Below are positions 37,888 through 47,736 of a stretch of 64,000 nucleotides of DNA, piece after piece. The stretch lies in NCBI RefSeq assembly GCF_013365535.1, contig NZ_CP053590.1, forward strand, positions 1,168,501-1,232,500, read 5' to 3'. The stretch is from Aquimarina sp. TRL1. Its GTDB lineage: Bacteria > Bacteroidota > Bacteroidia > Flavobacteriales > Flavobacteriaceae. The notes beneath the pieces were generated by a model, which was not told the DNA's origin, did no database searches, and worked only from the letters and a program-made list of their open reading frames with translations. A program made the translations under genes and the position numbers. How positions within the stretch are numbered: position 1 is the first letter of the stretch; every line of letters begins with the position of its first letter.

Positions 37888-39333
37888 ATGGAGAAGACTA
37901 TTGATGAAAGCATACAAGGACAAGCATTGGTTCTTGATCAAAAAAAAGAAAATAAGAGAAAGCTCTTTATAGAGAGCTATGGCTGCCAGATGAATTTTAG
38001 CGATAGTGAGATTGTTGCTTCTATCTTGGAAAAAGAAGGATTTAACACAACTCAAAACCTGGAAGATGCTGATCTGGTACTAGTAAATACTTGCTCTATT
38101 AGAGAAAAGGCAGAACAAACCGTCCGAAAACGATTGGAAAAATACAATGCCGTAAAAAAGAACAACCCAAAGATGAAAGTTGGCGTTTTGGGATGTATGG
38201 CAGAACGCCTGAAAAGTAAATTTCTCGAAGAAGAAAAAATCGTGGATCTAGTTGTAGGTCCTGATGCTTATAAAGATCTCCCAAATCTAATCGAAGAAGT
38301 CGAAGCCGGAAGAAACGCAGTCAATGTCATTTTATCCAAGGAAGAAACCTATGGAGACATTTCTCCTGTCCGCCTACAGGACAATGGTGTTTCTGCTTTC
38401 GTATCTATCACCAGAGGATGTGATAATATGTGTACTTTTTGTGTTGTTCCTTTTACCAGAGGACGAGAGCGTAGTAGAGACCCTCAAAGTATTATGAAGG
38501 AGATAGATGATCTGGTCTCTAAAAATTATAAGGAAGTCACTTTATTGGGACAGAATGTAGATAGCTACCTTTGGTATGGAGGCGGTCTGAAACGAGATTT
38601 CAAACATGCCAGTGAATTCCAAAAAGCTACTGCCACCAACTTCGCCAAGCTACTTGATATGGTCGCTATCAAATACCCAAAATTACGTCTTCGTTTTACA
38701 ACATCCAATCCTCAGGATATGACTATGGAGGTTATAGATATAATGGCTAAACACAGAAATATCTGCAAATATATTCACTTACCCATTCAAAGTGGAAGTG
38801 ACCGAATCCTAAAAGCAATGAATCGTCTTCACACCAGACAGGAATATTTCGATCTTATTGATAATATCAAAAGTCGTATTCCGGATTGCGCTATTTCGCA
38901 AGATATCATTACCGGATTCCCTACTGAAACAGAAGAAGATCACAAAGACACGCTCTCATTAATGGAGTACGTACAATACGACTACGGTTTTATGTTCGCA
39001 TACTCAGAACGTCCCGGAACACTTGCTGCCAAAAAAATGGAAGACGATATTCCTCTAGATGTAAAAAAGAGAAGATTAGCTGAGATTATTGAATTACAAA
39101 GAAAGCACAGCGAATTCAGACACAACTCTTTTATAGGACAAACAGTAGAAGTTCTTATCGAAAAGTCTTCGAAAAAATCTTCTGAACACTGGAGCGGCAG
39201 AACAACCCAAAATACAGTAGTTGTATTCCCTAAAGACCAATATAAAATAGGGGATTTTGCTATGGTAAAAATAGATGGATGTACCAGTGCCACCTTATTA
39301 GGAAACGCTGTAGGATATTCTGATAACAACTAA
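37888..39333 (+). CDS. miaB: tRNA-2-methylthio-N6-dimethylallyladenosine synthase MiaB
   Basis: A radical-SAM methylthiotransferase that modifies A37 of tRNAs reading UNN codons. The N-terminal domain has its three cluster cysteines (YGCQMNF, NTCSIRE, LGCMAE). The radical-SAM motif CDNMCTFC is near residue 178, with TRGRERSR behind it, and a C-terminal TRAM domain (QTVEVLIE...GDFAMVKIDGCTSATLLG) binds tRNA. Length is 481 residues. The sigma-54 activator gene begins 25 bases downstream, suggesting an operon with the next genes. Confidence 0.97.
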   Translation: MEKTIDESIQGQALVLDQKKENKRKLFIESYGCQMNFSDSEIVASILEKEGFNTTQNLEDADLVLVNTCSIREKAEQTVRKRLEKYNAVKKNNPKMKVGVLGCMAERLKSKFLEEEKIVDLVVGPDAYKDLPNLIEEVEAGRNAVNVILSKEETYGDISPVRLQDNGVSAFVSITRGCDNMCTFCVVPFTRGRERSRDPQSIMKEIDDLVSKNYKEVTLLGQNVDSYLWYGGGLKRDFKHASEFQKATATNFAKLLDMVAIKYPKLRLRFTTSNPQDMTMEVIDIMAKHRNICKYIHLPIQSGSDRILKAMNRLHTRQEYFDLIDNIKSRIPDCAISQDIITGFPTETEEDHKDTLSLMEYVQYDYGFMFAYSERPGTLAAKKMEDDIPLDVKKRRLAEIIELQRKHSEFRHNSFIGQTVEVLIEKSSKKSSEHWSGRTTQNTVVVFPKDQYKIGDFAMVKIDGCTSATLLGNAVGYSDNN

Positions 39334-39358
39334 AAATAATTAAGACAAGAAGAACACT

Positions 39359-40618
39359 ATGGAATCTGTTCAAGCTACGAAACAACGCTTTGGCATCATC
39401 GGTAATGACCCGAAACTCAATCGCGCTATAGAAAAAGCTATCCAGGTAGCCCCTACAGATATCTCTGTATTGGTAACTGGAGAAAGTGGAGTAGGAAAGG
39501 AAAGTGTTCCTAAAATTATTCATTCTCTTTCTCACAGAAAACACGGAAAATATATTGCCGTTAACTGTGGAGCTATTCCCGAAGGAACAATTGACAGTGA
39601 ATTATTTGGTCATGAAAAAGGAGCGTTTACCGGAGCTACTCAAACCAGAGCGGGATATTTCGAAGTAGCCGACGGAGGTACAATTTTTCTTGATGAAGTC
39701 GGGGAACTCCCGTTAACAACTCAGGTCAGACTTCTCAGGGTGCTGGAAAACGGAGAGTTCATTAAAGTTGGATCCTCCAAAGTTCAAAAAACCAATGTTC
39801 GTATTGTTGCTGCTACAAATGTGAATATGTTTGAAGCCATTAAAAAAGGAAAATTCAGAGAAGACCTGTATTATCGGCTTAGTACGGTAGAAATTCTACT
39901 CCCCCCTCTACGAGAAAGAAAAGGAGACATCCATCTCCTCTTTAGAAAATTTGCTGCCGATTTTGCTATTAAATACAAAATGCCAACTATACGCCTAAAT
40001 GACGAAGCAGTTATATTACTGGAAAAGTATCACTGGAGTGGAAATATCCGACAATTACGCAACATTGCAGAGCAAATCTCAGTCCTTGAACAAAACAGAG
40101 CTATTAACGCTCCTACCTTAAATGGGTATCTGCCGAATATTGGAAGTACATTACCCGCAGTAGTTTCTTCCACTAAAAGCGAAAGCGATTTTAGCAACGA
40201 AAGAGAAATTCTCTACAAAGTATTATTCGATATGAAAAGCGATTTAAATGATCTGAAAAAGCTGACTATGGAATTAATGCAAAGTGGCAATTCTCAACAA
40301 GTACAAAAAGAAAATGAAGGGTTAATTCAAAAAATATACGGAAATAACGAGGAACCGGTTCATTTTCAAGAACCTACACCCCCTACCCCTGAAGTTTTGG
40401 AAATCTCTTCTCACACGCCAATTACTACCAAAGAAGAAGACAAATATCACTTTGCAGAGGAAATTGAGGAAGAAGAAGCACTATCTCTTCAAGATATAGA
40501 ATTAGAGCTCATTAAAAAATCCCTGGAAAGACACAAGGGAAAACGAAAAGCCGCTGCAGAAGAATTAGGAATTAGCGAACGTACTTTATATCGAAAAATA
40601 AAACAATACAATCTATAA
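39359..40618 (+). CDS. Sigma-54-dependent transcriptional activator (no receiver domain)
   Basis: A 419-residue AAA+ activator of RpoN-dependent promoters. Walker A is GESGVGKES (41-49), the sigma-54 contact loop GAFTGA is at 88-93, Walker B is GGTIFLDEVGELP (about 106-118) and the arginine-rich stretch is PPLRERKGDI. The C-terminal Fis-type helix-turn-helix is KRKAAAEELGISERTLYRKI. There is no N-terminal response-regulator or sensor domain, so activity must be controlled by another protein or by abundance. An acidic, proline-containing linker (about 330-375) is unusual but common in flavobacterial relatives. It lies between miaB and the LptE-like gene. Confidence 0.92.
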   Translation: MESVQATKQRFGIIGNDPKLNRAIEKAIQVAPTDISVLVTGESGVGKESVPKIIHSLSHRKHGKYIAVNCGAIPEGTIDSELFGHEKGAFTGATQTRAGYFEVADGGTIFLDEVGELPLTTQVRLLRVLENGEFIKVGSSKVQKTNVRIVAATNVNMFEAIKKGKFREDLYYRLSTVEILLPPLRERKGDIHLLFRKFAADFAIKYKMPTIRLNDEAVILLEKYHWSGNIRQLRNIAEQISVLEQNRAINAPTLNGYLPNIGSTLPAVVSSTKSESDFSNEREILYKVLFDMKSDLNDLKKLTMELMQSGNSQQVQKENEGLIQKIYGNNEEPVHFQEPTPPTPEVLEISSHTPITTKEEDKYHFAEEIEEEEALSLQDIELELIKKSLERHKGKRKAAAEELGISERTLYRKIKQYNL

Positions 40619-40659
40619 TAAAAACAATTACAGCACGTACTGTATATTGAAGCAAATAC

Positions 40660-41166
40660 ATGAAAAAACTATTTTATCTCATACTCGGAGTTATTGGCAT
40701 CTTTTTACTACAGGGATGTGGGGCTTATTCTTTTAGTGGAATATCAATCAGCCCTGAGACCAAAACTTTTCAAGTTAATTTTTTTCAAAATCAATCTGCC
40801 CGAGTAATTCCCGGAGCAGATCAGACGTTCACCAATCAATTACAAGATCTCATTCTAAATCAGACGAATCTTAACCTGGTAAGCGCCGATGGAGATATTG
40901 TATATGAAGGGGAAATTGTAGAGGATCGTGTTTCACCTAACACTGCAACTTCTGCTATTACAGCTGCACAAAACAGGCTTACTATATCGGTTAATGTCCG
41001 GTTTTATGACACAAATGATCCAAAACAAGACCTGGAACAACGCTTCTCTTTTTTCTTTGACTACCCGGCTTCTTCCTCAGAAGATTCTGTACGAGATGAA
41101 GCAATACAGATCATATACGAACGTATCACGCAAGACGTATTCAATGCTACTTTAGCAAAATGGTAA
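40660..41166 (+). CDS. LptE-like lipopolysaccharide-assembly lipoprotein
   Basis: A 168-residue lipoprotein with signal peptide and lipobox LQGC (Cys20, followed by GAYSFSG). GAYSFSGISISPETKTF and the later LISVNVRFYDTNDP-like stretch fit the Bacteroidota LptE family, which plugs LptD in LPS export to the outer membrane. The protein is beta-rich with a C-terminal helix. It follows the sigma-54 activator by 41 bases, an arrangement usual in Flavobacteriia. Confidence 0.83.
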   Translation: MKKLFYLILGVIGIFLLQGCGAYSFSGISISPETKTFQVNFFQNQSARVIPGADQTFTNQLQDLILNQTNLNLVSADGDIVYEGEIVEDRVSPNTATSAITAAQNRLTISVNVRFYDTNDPKQDLEQRFSFFFDYPASSSEDSVRDEAIQIIYERITQDVFNATLAKW

Positions 41167-41178
41167 TAACAAACAGAC

Positions 41179-42231
41179 TTGAACAATAAAGAACTTACAT
41201 ATCTCTTTAAACACCCTACTGAGCTAAGCAGGCTTCAGACCGATGAACTAGAAAAAATCATCGCTGAATTCCCTTACTTTCAGTCGGTACGCTCTTTATG
41301 GCTCAAAGGATTAAAAGACCAAGGAAGTTTTCGATACAATCAGGCACTAAAAACAACAGCAGCTTACACCACAGACAGAAGTGTCTTATTTGACTTTATC
41401 ACTTCTCCTGTTTTTCTAAAGAACACCTCTTCTACTGAGGCTCACAACGATGATATTGAGGTCAACGAACCAGAAGAAGTCTCCAGCTTAGAAAAAATTT
41501 CGATAGATGATGCTGTCACGATGAAGATAGAAGAAGCTGAACATGTACTCAACCCTTTACTATTCACTGACAAATCTTCTGAAAACACAGGTACGGAAAA
41601 CAAAGAAGAAAAAACAGAAGAGTCCTTCTCTGCACAGGAACTTACATCACAAATCTCCGAATCAGAAGCCGAACACCCGATATCAGAAAGTGAGCAAGAA
41701 AAGAATACAGATATACAGCAATCTGCTGATCACACCAATGAGGAAACCTTAACACAAACACCTCTGGAATTTGACAAGAAAGAAACGCACTCTTTCGCAG
41801 AATGGCTCAAGCTTACAGCCATTACCCCAATAAACAGAACTTCTAAAGAGATTACTTCTTCCAAACAAAAATCAGAAGAAAAAGAAGAAATATCTGAAAC
41901 AAATACTACTCTAGACGAAGAAAAAACAAGTAGCACTTCCGAAACCGAGTCGATCAAAAAATCCAAATTTGAGCTGATTGACAAATTTATAGAAAGTGCC
42001 CCAAAAATAAAACCTGCAAATAAGAATGCCCCTGCCAGAAATTTAGCGAAGGATAACCCTATCGCTCCTGATGAATTAATGACAGAAACTCTGGCCAGAG
42101 TATACCTGGCTCAAAAGAATTACAAAAAGGCAATTCAGGCATACAAAATATTAATTTTGAAAAATCCCGAAAAAAGTGGTTTCTTTGCAGACCAAATTAG
42201 ATCGATTAAGAATTTACAAGACAATAAATAA
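41179..42231 (+). CDS. TPR-like protein with long acidic linker
   Basis: A 350-residue soluble protein starting at a TTG (no nearer ATG keeps the conserved start). The N-terminal helical part (about 1-75, PTELSRLQTDELEKIIAEFP) and the C-terminal part (about 300-350, LARVYLAQKNYKKAIQAYKI) look like halves of tetratricopeptide arrays. Between them lies a Glu/Ser/Thr-rich, low-complexity linker of about 200 residues, likely disordered. It begins 12 bases after the LptE-like gene and ends 7 bases before secG, so it is in the same operon. The function is unknown. Confidence 0.8.
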   Translation: MNNKELTYLFKHPTELSRLQTDELEKIIAEFPYFQSVRSLWLKGLKDQGSFRYNQALKTTAAYTTDRSVLFDFITSPVFLKNTSSTEAHNDDIEVNEPEEVSSLEKISIDDAVTMKIEEAEHVLNPLLFTDKSSENTGTENKEEKTEESFSAQELTSQISESEAEHPISESEQEKNTDIQQSADHTNEETLTQTPLEFDKKETHSFAEWLKLTAITPINRTSKEITSSKQKSEEKEEISETNTTLDEEKTSSTSETESIKKSKFELIDKFIESAPKIKPANKNAPARNLAKDNPIAPDELMTETLARVYLAQKNYKKAIQAYKILILKNPEKSGFFADQIRSIKNLQDNK

Positions 42232-42238
42232 CAATATA

Positions 42239-42565
42239 ATGACAACTTTTTCAATTTTTTTAATCCTGATCGTTATCGTATCATTTTTGCTAGTTGTTGT
42301 AATCATGGTACAAAATCCTAAAGGAGGAGGGTTATCTTCATCTTTTGGAGGCGGTGGTACACAGCAATTAGGTGGTGTAAAAAAAACAACTGATTTCTTA
42401 GATAAAAGTACATGGGCACTTGCAACACTGTTGTTAGTCCTAATCTTATTATCTAACATAGACTTAATGAATGGATCTTCTGTTCCTGAGTCTAAAGTAG
42501 ATACAGAAAATGTACAACTAGAAACACCTCAGACACCTTCTACAGAAGAAAACAATGCTGAATAG
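42239..42565 (+). CDS. secG: Protein translocase subunit SecG
   Basis: An auxiliary subunit of the SecYEG export channel. Two membrane helices (about residues 4-24 and 56-75) flank a glycine-rich loop, MVQNPKGGGLSSSFGGGGTQ, the hallmark of SecG. I take the ATG at 42239; an earlier in-frame start at 42176 would overlap the upstream gene and add an unlikely 21 residues. A short acidic tail follows the second helix. It is the last gene of the run that begins at miaB and is followed by a terminator. Confidence 0.94.
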   Translation: MTTFSIFLILIVIVSFLLVVVIMVQNPKGGGLSSSFGGGGTQQLGGVKKTTDFLDKSTWALATLLLVLILLSNIDLMNGSSVPESKVDTENVQLETPQTPSTEENNAE

Positions 42566-42594
42566 TGAATAGACAGTACAACAAATTTTGATAT

Positions 42595-42630
42595 AAAAAA
42601 TGCCGACTTGTCATATAAGTCGGCATTTTT
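42595..42630 (+). terminator. Terminator after secG
   Basis: Hairpin AAATGCCGACTT / AAGTCGGCATTT with an 8-base loop and a T-run. It separates the secG operon from groES. Confidence 0.88.
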
Positions 42631-42637
42631 ATTTCAA

Positions 42638-42670
42638 TTTGTCAGTATCTCTATAGTGGCATAATTTCTG
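42638..42670 (+). promoter_or_regulatory. Putative groES-groEL promoter
   Basis: TTTG (42638-42641), 20 bases, then TAATTTCTG (42662-42670), close to the TAnnTTTG consensus. It is placed between the terminator and groES. No CIRCE inverted repeat is seen. Confidence 0.4.
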
Positions 42671-42722
42671 AAATAACAAAGATCAAAATGTTTCAAATTA
42701 AATAATATTAAAAACAATCATA

Positions 42723-42998
42723 ATGGGAGTAAACATTAAACCTCTTTCAGACCGTGTTGTAATAGAGCCTCTTCCGGCAGAAACGAAGACAGCATCGGGA
42801 TTATTTATCCCTGATTCCGCACAAGAAAAACAACAAAAAGGTAAGGTAGCTGCCGTAGGTAGTGGTAAAAAAGACCATGACATGACTGTTAAAGTTGGTG
42901 ACACCGTACTTTATGGTAAGTATTCCGGTACTGAATTAAAATTAGACGGAAAAGACTATTTAATTATGCGTGAGGATGATATCCTAGCAATCGTTTAA
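42723..42998 (+). CDS. groES: Co-chaperonin GroES
   Basis: The 10-kDa lid of the GroEL folding chamber. The 91-residue sequence is typical throughout: [16 protein letters not shown] at the start, the mobile loop [18 protein letters not shown] (about residues 19-36), [26 protein letters not shown], and the end [13 protein letters not shown]. groEL follows after 115 bases in the same direction. Confidence 0.98.
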   Translation: MGVNIKPLSDRVVIEPLPAETKTASGLFIPDSAQEKQQKGKVAAVGSGKKDHDMTVKVGDTVLYGKYSGTELKLDGKDYLIMREDDILAIV

Positions 42999-43092
42999 CA
43001 ATAAACCAAACAAAAAAATACACAAATCATATTCAAAATAATATGACAGAACAGATGGGTTGCATCTGTTTCATATAACTTGACAATACTGA

Positions 43093-44754
<1,662 letters not shown>

Positions 44755-44790
44755 ATCTAATCCGGTTTTTCCTAACAAGAAATAACATAA

Positions 44791-44825
44791 AAAACCATCC
44801 TGAATTATCAGGATGGTTTTTTTAT
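44791..44825 (+). terminator. Terminator after groEL
   Basis: Perfect hairpin AAAACCATCCTGA / TCAGGATGGTTTT with a 4-base loop and a T-run. It lies between two converging genes and may act in both directions. Confidence 0.9.
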
Positions 44826-44875
44826 TATTTTATTAGCGCCTGATGATGTCTTTCAATAAGAAAGACCTGTTTTTA

Positions 44876-45640
44876 TTATCGATACTTGTATTCAATTGAG
44901 TACACTTCATTTGGCTCTCCTTCTTCTTTAATTGTTATCACTGCAGCGGTAGGATAATCATCCGCATCATACACATATGCTATTGTTAATTCTGCGACTA
45001 CAGCTCCGTCTTCATCTTTATAGACCATAGATGAAATATTATTAACCGGAAACAATGTCCGAGCTTTTACAATCTCCGGGCTTTGCGGTTTCATACTGAA
45101 ATTCAGCATTACCTTATCCATAATTTCTATAAGGCCCGCTGCTTCAAATGTATAAAAAAACGGATTTGGAGTAGCATCATATGTTATGGTAGCGGTTAGC
45201 TCTTCTTTATAATGAACATACTCTCCATTCTCATAATCATACCCCTCATCTATAACCTTAATTACAACAGGGTTTCCACTATCATCATAATCAAGCACTT
45301 CTCCTATCTCAAAAGCATCATATGGCGACTTATACAATTCATCGATACTAAATGGTTCTTCTTCTCCACTAACAGTACTTAGTTGATTATTTTCAAAAGT
45401 CAACACGGCTGTTTCTTCTCCGTTGGTAGCACTCGTCACTCTATTATTACCATCATAGGTAATTGACAATTCATAATCTTCTTCTCCAGGAGCCATTGCG
45501 TCATACGATACTGATTCTATTAATTTTTTCGCTACATCTCCATTTGCATTATCAAACTGGTCTGTTACTGAATCCTTATTACAGGATATAAAAAAAACGC
45601 TTAGTGCAAAAGCACCTACTAAAAGTAATTTTTGTTTCAT
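44876..45640 (-). CDS. Lipoprotein with YD-repeat-like beta structure
   Basis: A 254-residue lipoprotein with signal peptide and lipobox FISC (Cys20). Segments such as LSITYDGNNRVTSATNGE, DYDDSGNPVVIKV and YVYDADDYPTAAVITIKEEG, ending IEYKYR, resemble the short beta repeats of DUF4595-type Bacteroidota lipoproteins. Very acidic. It converges on groEL. Function unknown; an outer-membrane location is the most that can be said. Confidence 0.75.
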   Translation of the reverse strand: MKQKLLLVGAFALSVFFISCNKDSVTDQFDNANGDVAKKLIESVSYDAMAPGEEDYELSITYDGNNRVTSATNGEETAVLTFENNQLSTVSGEEEPFSIDELYKSPYDAFEIGEVLDYDDSGNPVVIKVIDEGYDYENGEYVHYKEELTATITYDATPNPFFYTFEAAGLIEIMDKVMLNFSMKPQSPEIVKARTLFPVNNISSMVYKDEDGAVVAELTIAYVYDADDYPTAAVITIKEEGEPNEVYSIEYKYR

Positions 45641-45780
45641 TAGTTATTGATATTTATAGTTATTGCTTATTTCTTAATCGATTTGAAAAATCTATGATTC
45701 ATAAAGACTTCTTCCTGATAAAAAGAAAATCAGAAAACACCTCAATCAGGCAATCCGTTTTTACAAACTATGGTAATATA

Positions 45781-45813
45781 AAGACACCTTATTCTGTGAA
45801 TAAGGTGTCTTTA
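45781..45813 (-). terminator. Terminator of the small HTH gene
   Basis: Hairpin AAGACACCTTATT / AATAAGGTGTCTT with a short loop, lying just after the stop of the gene at 45823-46005. Confidence 0.82.
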
Positions 45814-45822
45814 TAGGTAGGT

Positions 45823-46005
45823 TCAATCTATTATTATCCCACTTATGGGCTCTTGATTAATGATATTATAGATAGTTCGTTCTGATAGAAAAAGTCGTTC
45901 AGAAAGTTCCGAAACAACAATTTTCATCTGTCTATCCTGGTTTTCTGAAATATATTTATGCACAAACATTCTACGCTTTTCCAGCAATCCATAACTTCGT
46001 TTCAT
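45823..46005 (-). CDS. Tiny helix-turn-helix protein
   Basis: A 60-residue basic protein. Residues 31-50 (VVSELSERLFLSERTIYNII) look like a helix-turn-helix: a first helix VSELSERL, a turn at FLS, and a recognition helix SERTIYNII. No other domain is present. A strong terminator hairpin starts 9 bases after its stop, which supports a real transcribed gene. Upstream lies a long non-coding gap that could hold its promoter. It may be a small DNA-binding regulator; no named family is recognised. Confidence 0.65.
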   Translation of the reverse strand: MKRSYGLLEKRRMFVHKYISENQDRQMKIVVSELSERLFLSERTIYNIINQEPISGIIID

Positions 46006-46778
46006 GAGGGACCTGATTTAACTGATTATTGTTTTCTCTAAATGTTTCCTTGATTACAACTATTAGTTTGTAGCATTTATCAAAAAAATGTTTCCTTTAT
46101 TTTAAAAAAAAATACACAGAACTTTCATTTTTTGACAAACTAAACAAGCTAACTTTTGTTTTGTTAGTTATCAATGACTTGTGTTGAAGAATTGAACTTA
46201 TAAAAAATACAGATTACTTACATCTTTGCTTTTTTATAAGACTGATAACACATTGAGATTTTTTCTCCCCATCACATTTTGTACACTGTTTTTTCTAACT
46301 TCAAGATATTTTTTAAATACCATACTGGTTACAATTTAGTAGTTATACACTAGTTTAATTTTGAAACACGCCCACCCCTCTCTTCTCATAAAAAAAGAAA
46401 GATGTGAAGCACTTCAATATTGCACGCAAAAACGCACTCGTGGGGATATCAAACAATCAGAAAAACCCATAATTCTCTGAAAAAGAAACAATCAGTATAA
46501 AACAAACTGAAGTAGTTTCAGAAAATCATCATTTAATTTTTCTTTGTTTTTACGATTCAAACCTAAAACTAAATAGGGGATAAAGCAAGTACGAAAAGAG
46601 GGGATTTTTCCCCTTTTTTTAAGTTTTTTTTTGTAGAAAAATAAAAATTACTAGTATAAATCATTATTTACGAGCTCTTTTTAAAATGAGCACCTGCATA
46701 TTTCCTTATTTTATTTTAACAAAAAAATAACATCTTCGAATTACACTTCTGTTTTTTTTCAAACAATCAACTCCTGTA
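46006..46778. other. 773-bp intergenic gap
   Basis: AT-rich and without a convincing gene. It contains the upstream region of the small HTH gene, an imperfect dyad around 46146-46168 (GCTAACTTTTGTTTTGTTAG) and a terminator-like hairpin at 46594-46620. A small RNA is possible, but no promoter was recognised. Confidence 0.5.
46594..46620. terminator. Terminator-like hairpin in the gap
   Basis: AAAAGAGGGGA / TCCCC followed by seven T. The longer T-run lies on the plus strand, but the minus-strand reading (TCCCCTCTTTT) could also end the dipeptidase transcript, about 160 bases past its stop. Confidence 0.6.
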
Positions 46779-47531
46779 TTAATTACATGACCATTGAAAA
46801 TCTGCTACTTTAAAACGATGTTTTGGAGGGTAGTTATAGTGCCACCATTCGGATCGAATGGTTTCAAATCCGTGTTTTTCCATTCCTTGTCTTAATATTT
46901 TTCTGTTTTTCAGAATACGATCAGAAAAACCTGTATAAGAGTGCCTTGATTCTTTCCCAAAATGATCATATGAACTTCCCATGTCTACTGGTTTTCCCGA
47001 CATGTATTCTAATGAGATATCAACTGCTGCTCCTCTATTATGCACAGATCCTCCTTTAGGATTAGCTACATAGCCAGGGTTAGGAAAGATTTTCCACATT
47101 TTTTTCTGCACACTCAATGGACGATAACAATCATAGAATTTAATTCTATATCCTTGCTTATTAAAATCCATATTAGCAGCGATTAGAGCTTTCGCAACCA
47201 CTCCTCTGATATAACACTCTCCACATGAATACACGGCTTTTTTCAAAAAATTATCAGGGGTTGCATATTTAATATCATACGCAAAACCATCAGACAATTC
47301 CCTGATTGCCACAAATGCTTCATCATCGAGATGTAACAACCGATTTCTTCTGTTTTCTCTGACCTGTATTACTTCTGCCTCCCGGGTAGTTTTTTTAGCT
47401 ATTTTTTCCCCAACCAAAATGATTTTCTCTATAGCCTCTGTTATCATATTCTGCTCTTTGACTGATGTTTTTTTCTCTTCTTTACAAGAAATCAAACACC
47501 CCAAAACAATTAAAACAATCCATTTATTCAT
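46779..47531 (-). CDS. D-Ala-D-Ala dipeptidase-like lipoprotein (VanX/DdpX, M15 family)
   Basis: A zinc peptidase of the M15D family, whose members cut D-alanyl-D-alanine. The signal peptide has lipobox LISC (Cys16), so it is anchored in an envelope membrane, unlike cytoplasmic VanX. Metal-site motifs are GGSVHNRGAAVDIS (His and Asp ligands) and RSEWWHYNYP (catalytic Glu and third ligand His). FYDCYRPLSVQKKMW, with the conserved Arg, is also present. The 250-residue length is normal. It is 205 bases after the metal-efflux genes in the same direction, and a role in cell-wall recycling rather than vancomycin resistance is more likely because no vanH or vanA is near. Confidence 0.88.
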   Translation of the reverse strand: MNKWIVLIVLGCLISCKEEKKTSVKEQNMITEAIEKIILVGEKIAKKTTREAEVIQVRENRRNRLLHLDDEAFVAIRELSDGFAYDIKYATPDNFLKKAVYSCGECYIRGVVAKALIAANMDFNKQGYRIKFYDCYRPLSVQKKMWKIFPNPGYVANPKGGSVHNRGAAVDISLEYMSGKPVDMGSSYDHFGKESRHSYTGFSDRILKNRKILRQGMEKHGFETIRSEWWHYNYPPKHRFKVADFQWSCN

Positions 47532-47736
47532 CTTTTTCCCTCTATGAACGAATGCATATACACCTATTAAACAAGTTATAACAAGGCTCTGAAATAATTT
47601 TCTTTTTCAGAATTCCATACGCATTTCTGATTACCAAAGACCAAAGATAGCTTCTTTTCACTTATTACTATTATTGATCCGGGCTCTAAGCAAAGTAAAT
47701 AGTCATATCAGCTCCCTCTGTTATAAGAACCTGTTT

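Noticed and set aside
42631..42722. CIRCE element for HrcA control of groES-groEL
   Set aside because: I looked for TTAGCACTC-N9-GAGTGCTAA and found none.
46779..47531. Vancomycin resistance (VanX)
   Set aside because: No vanH, vanA or vanRS genes are nearby, and the protein is a lipoprotein, so a resistance cassette is not supported.
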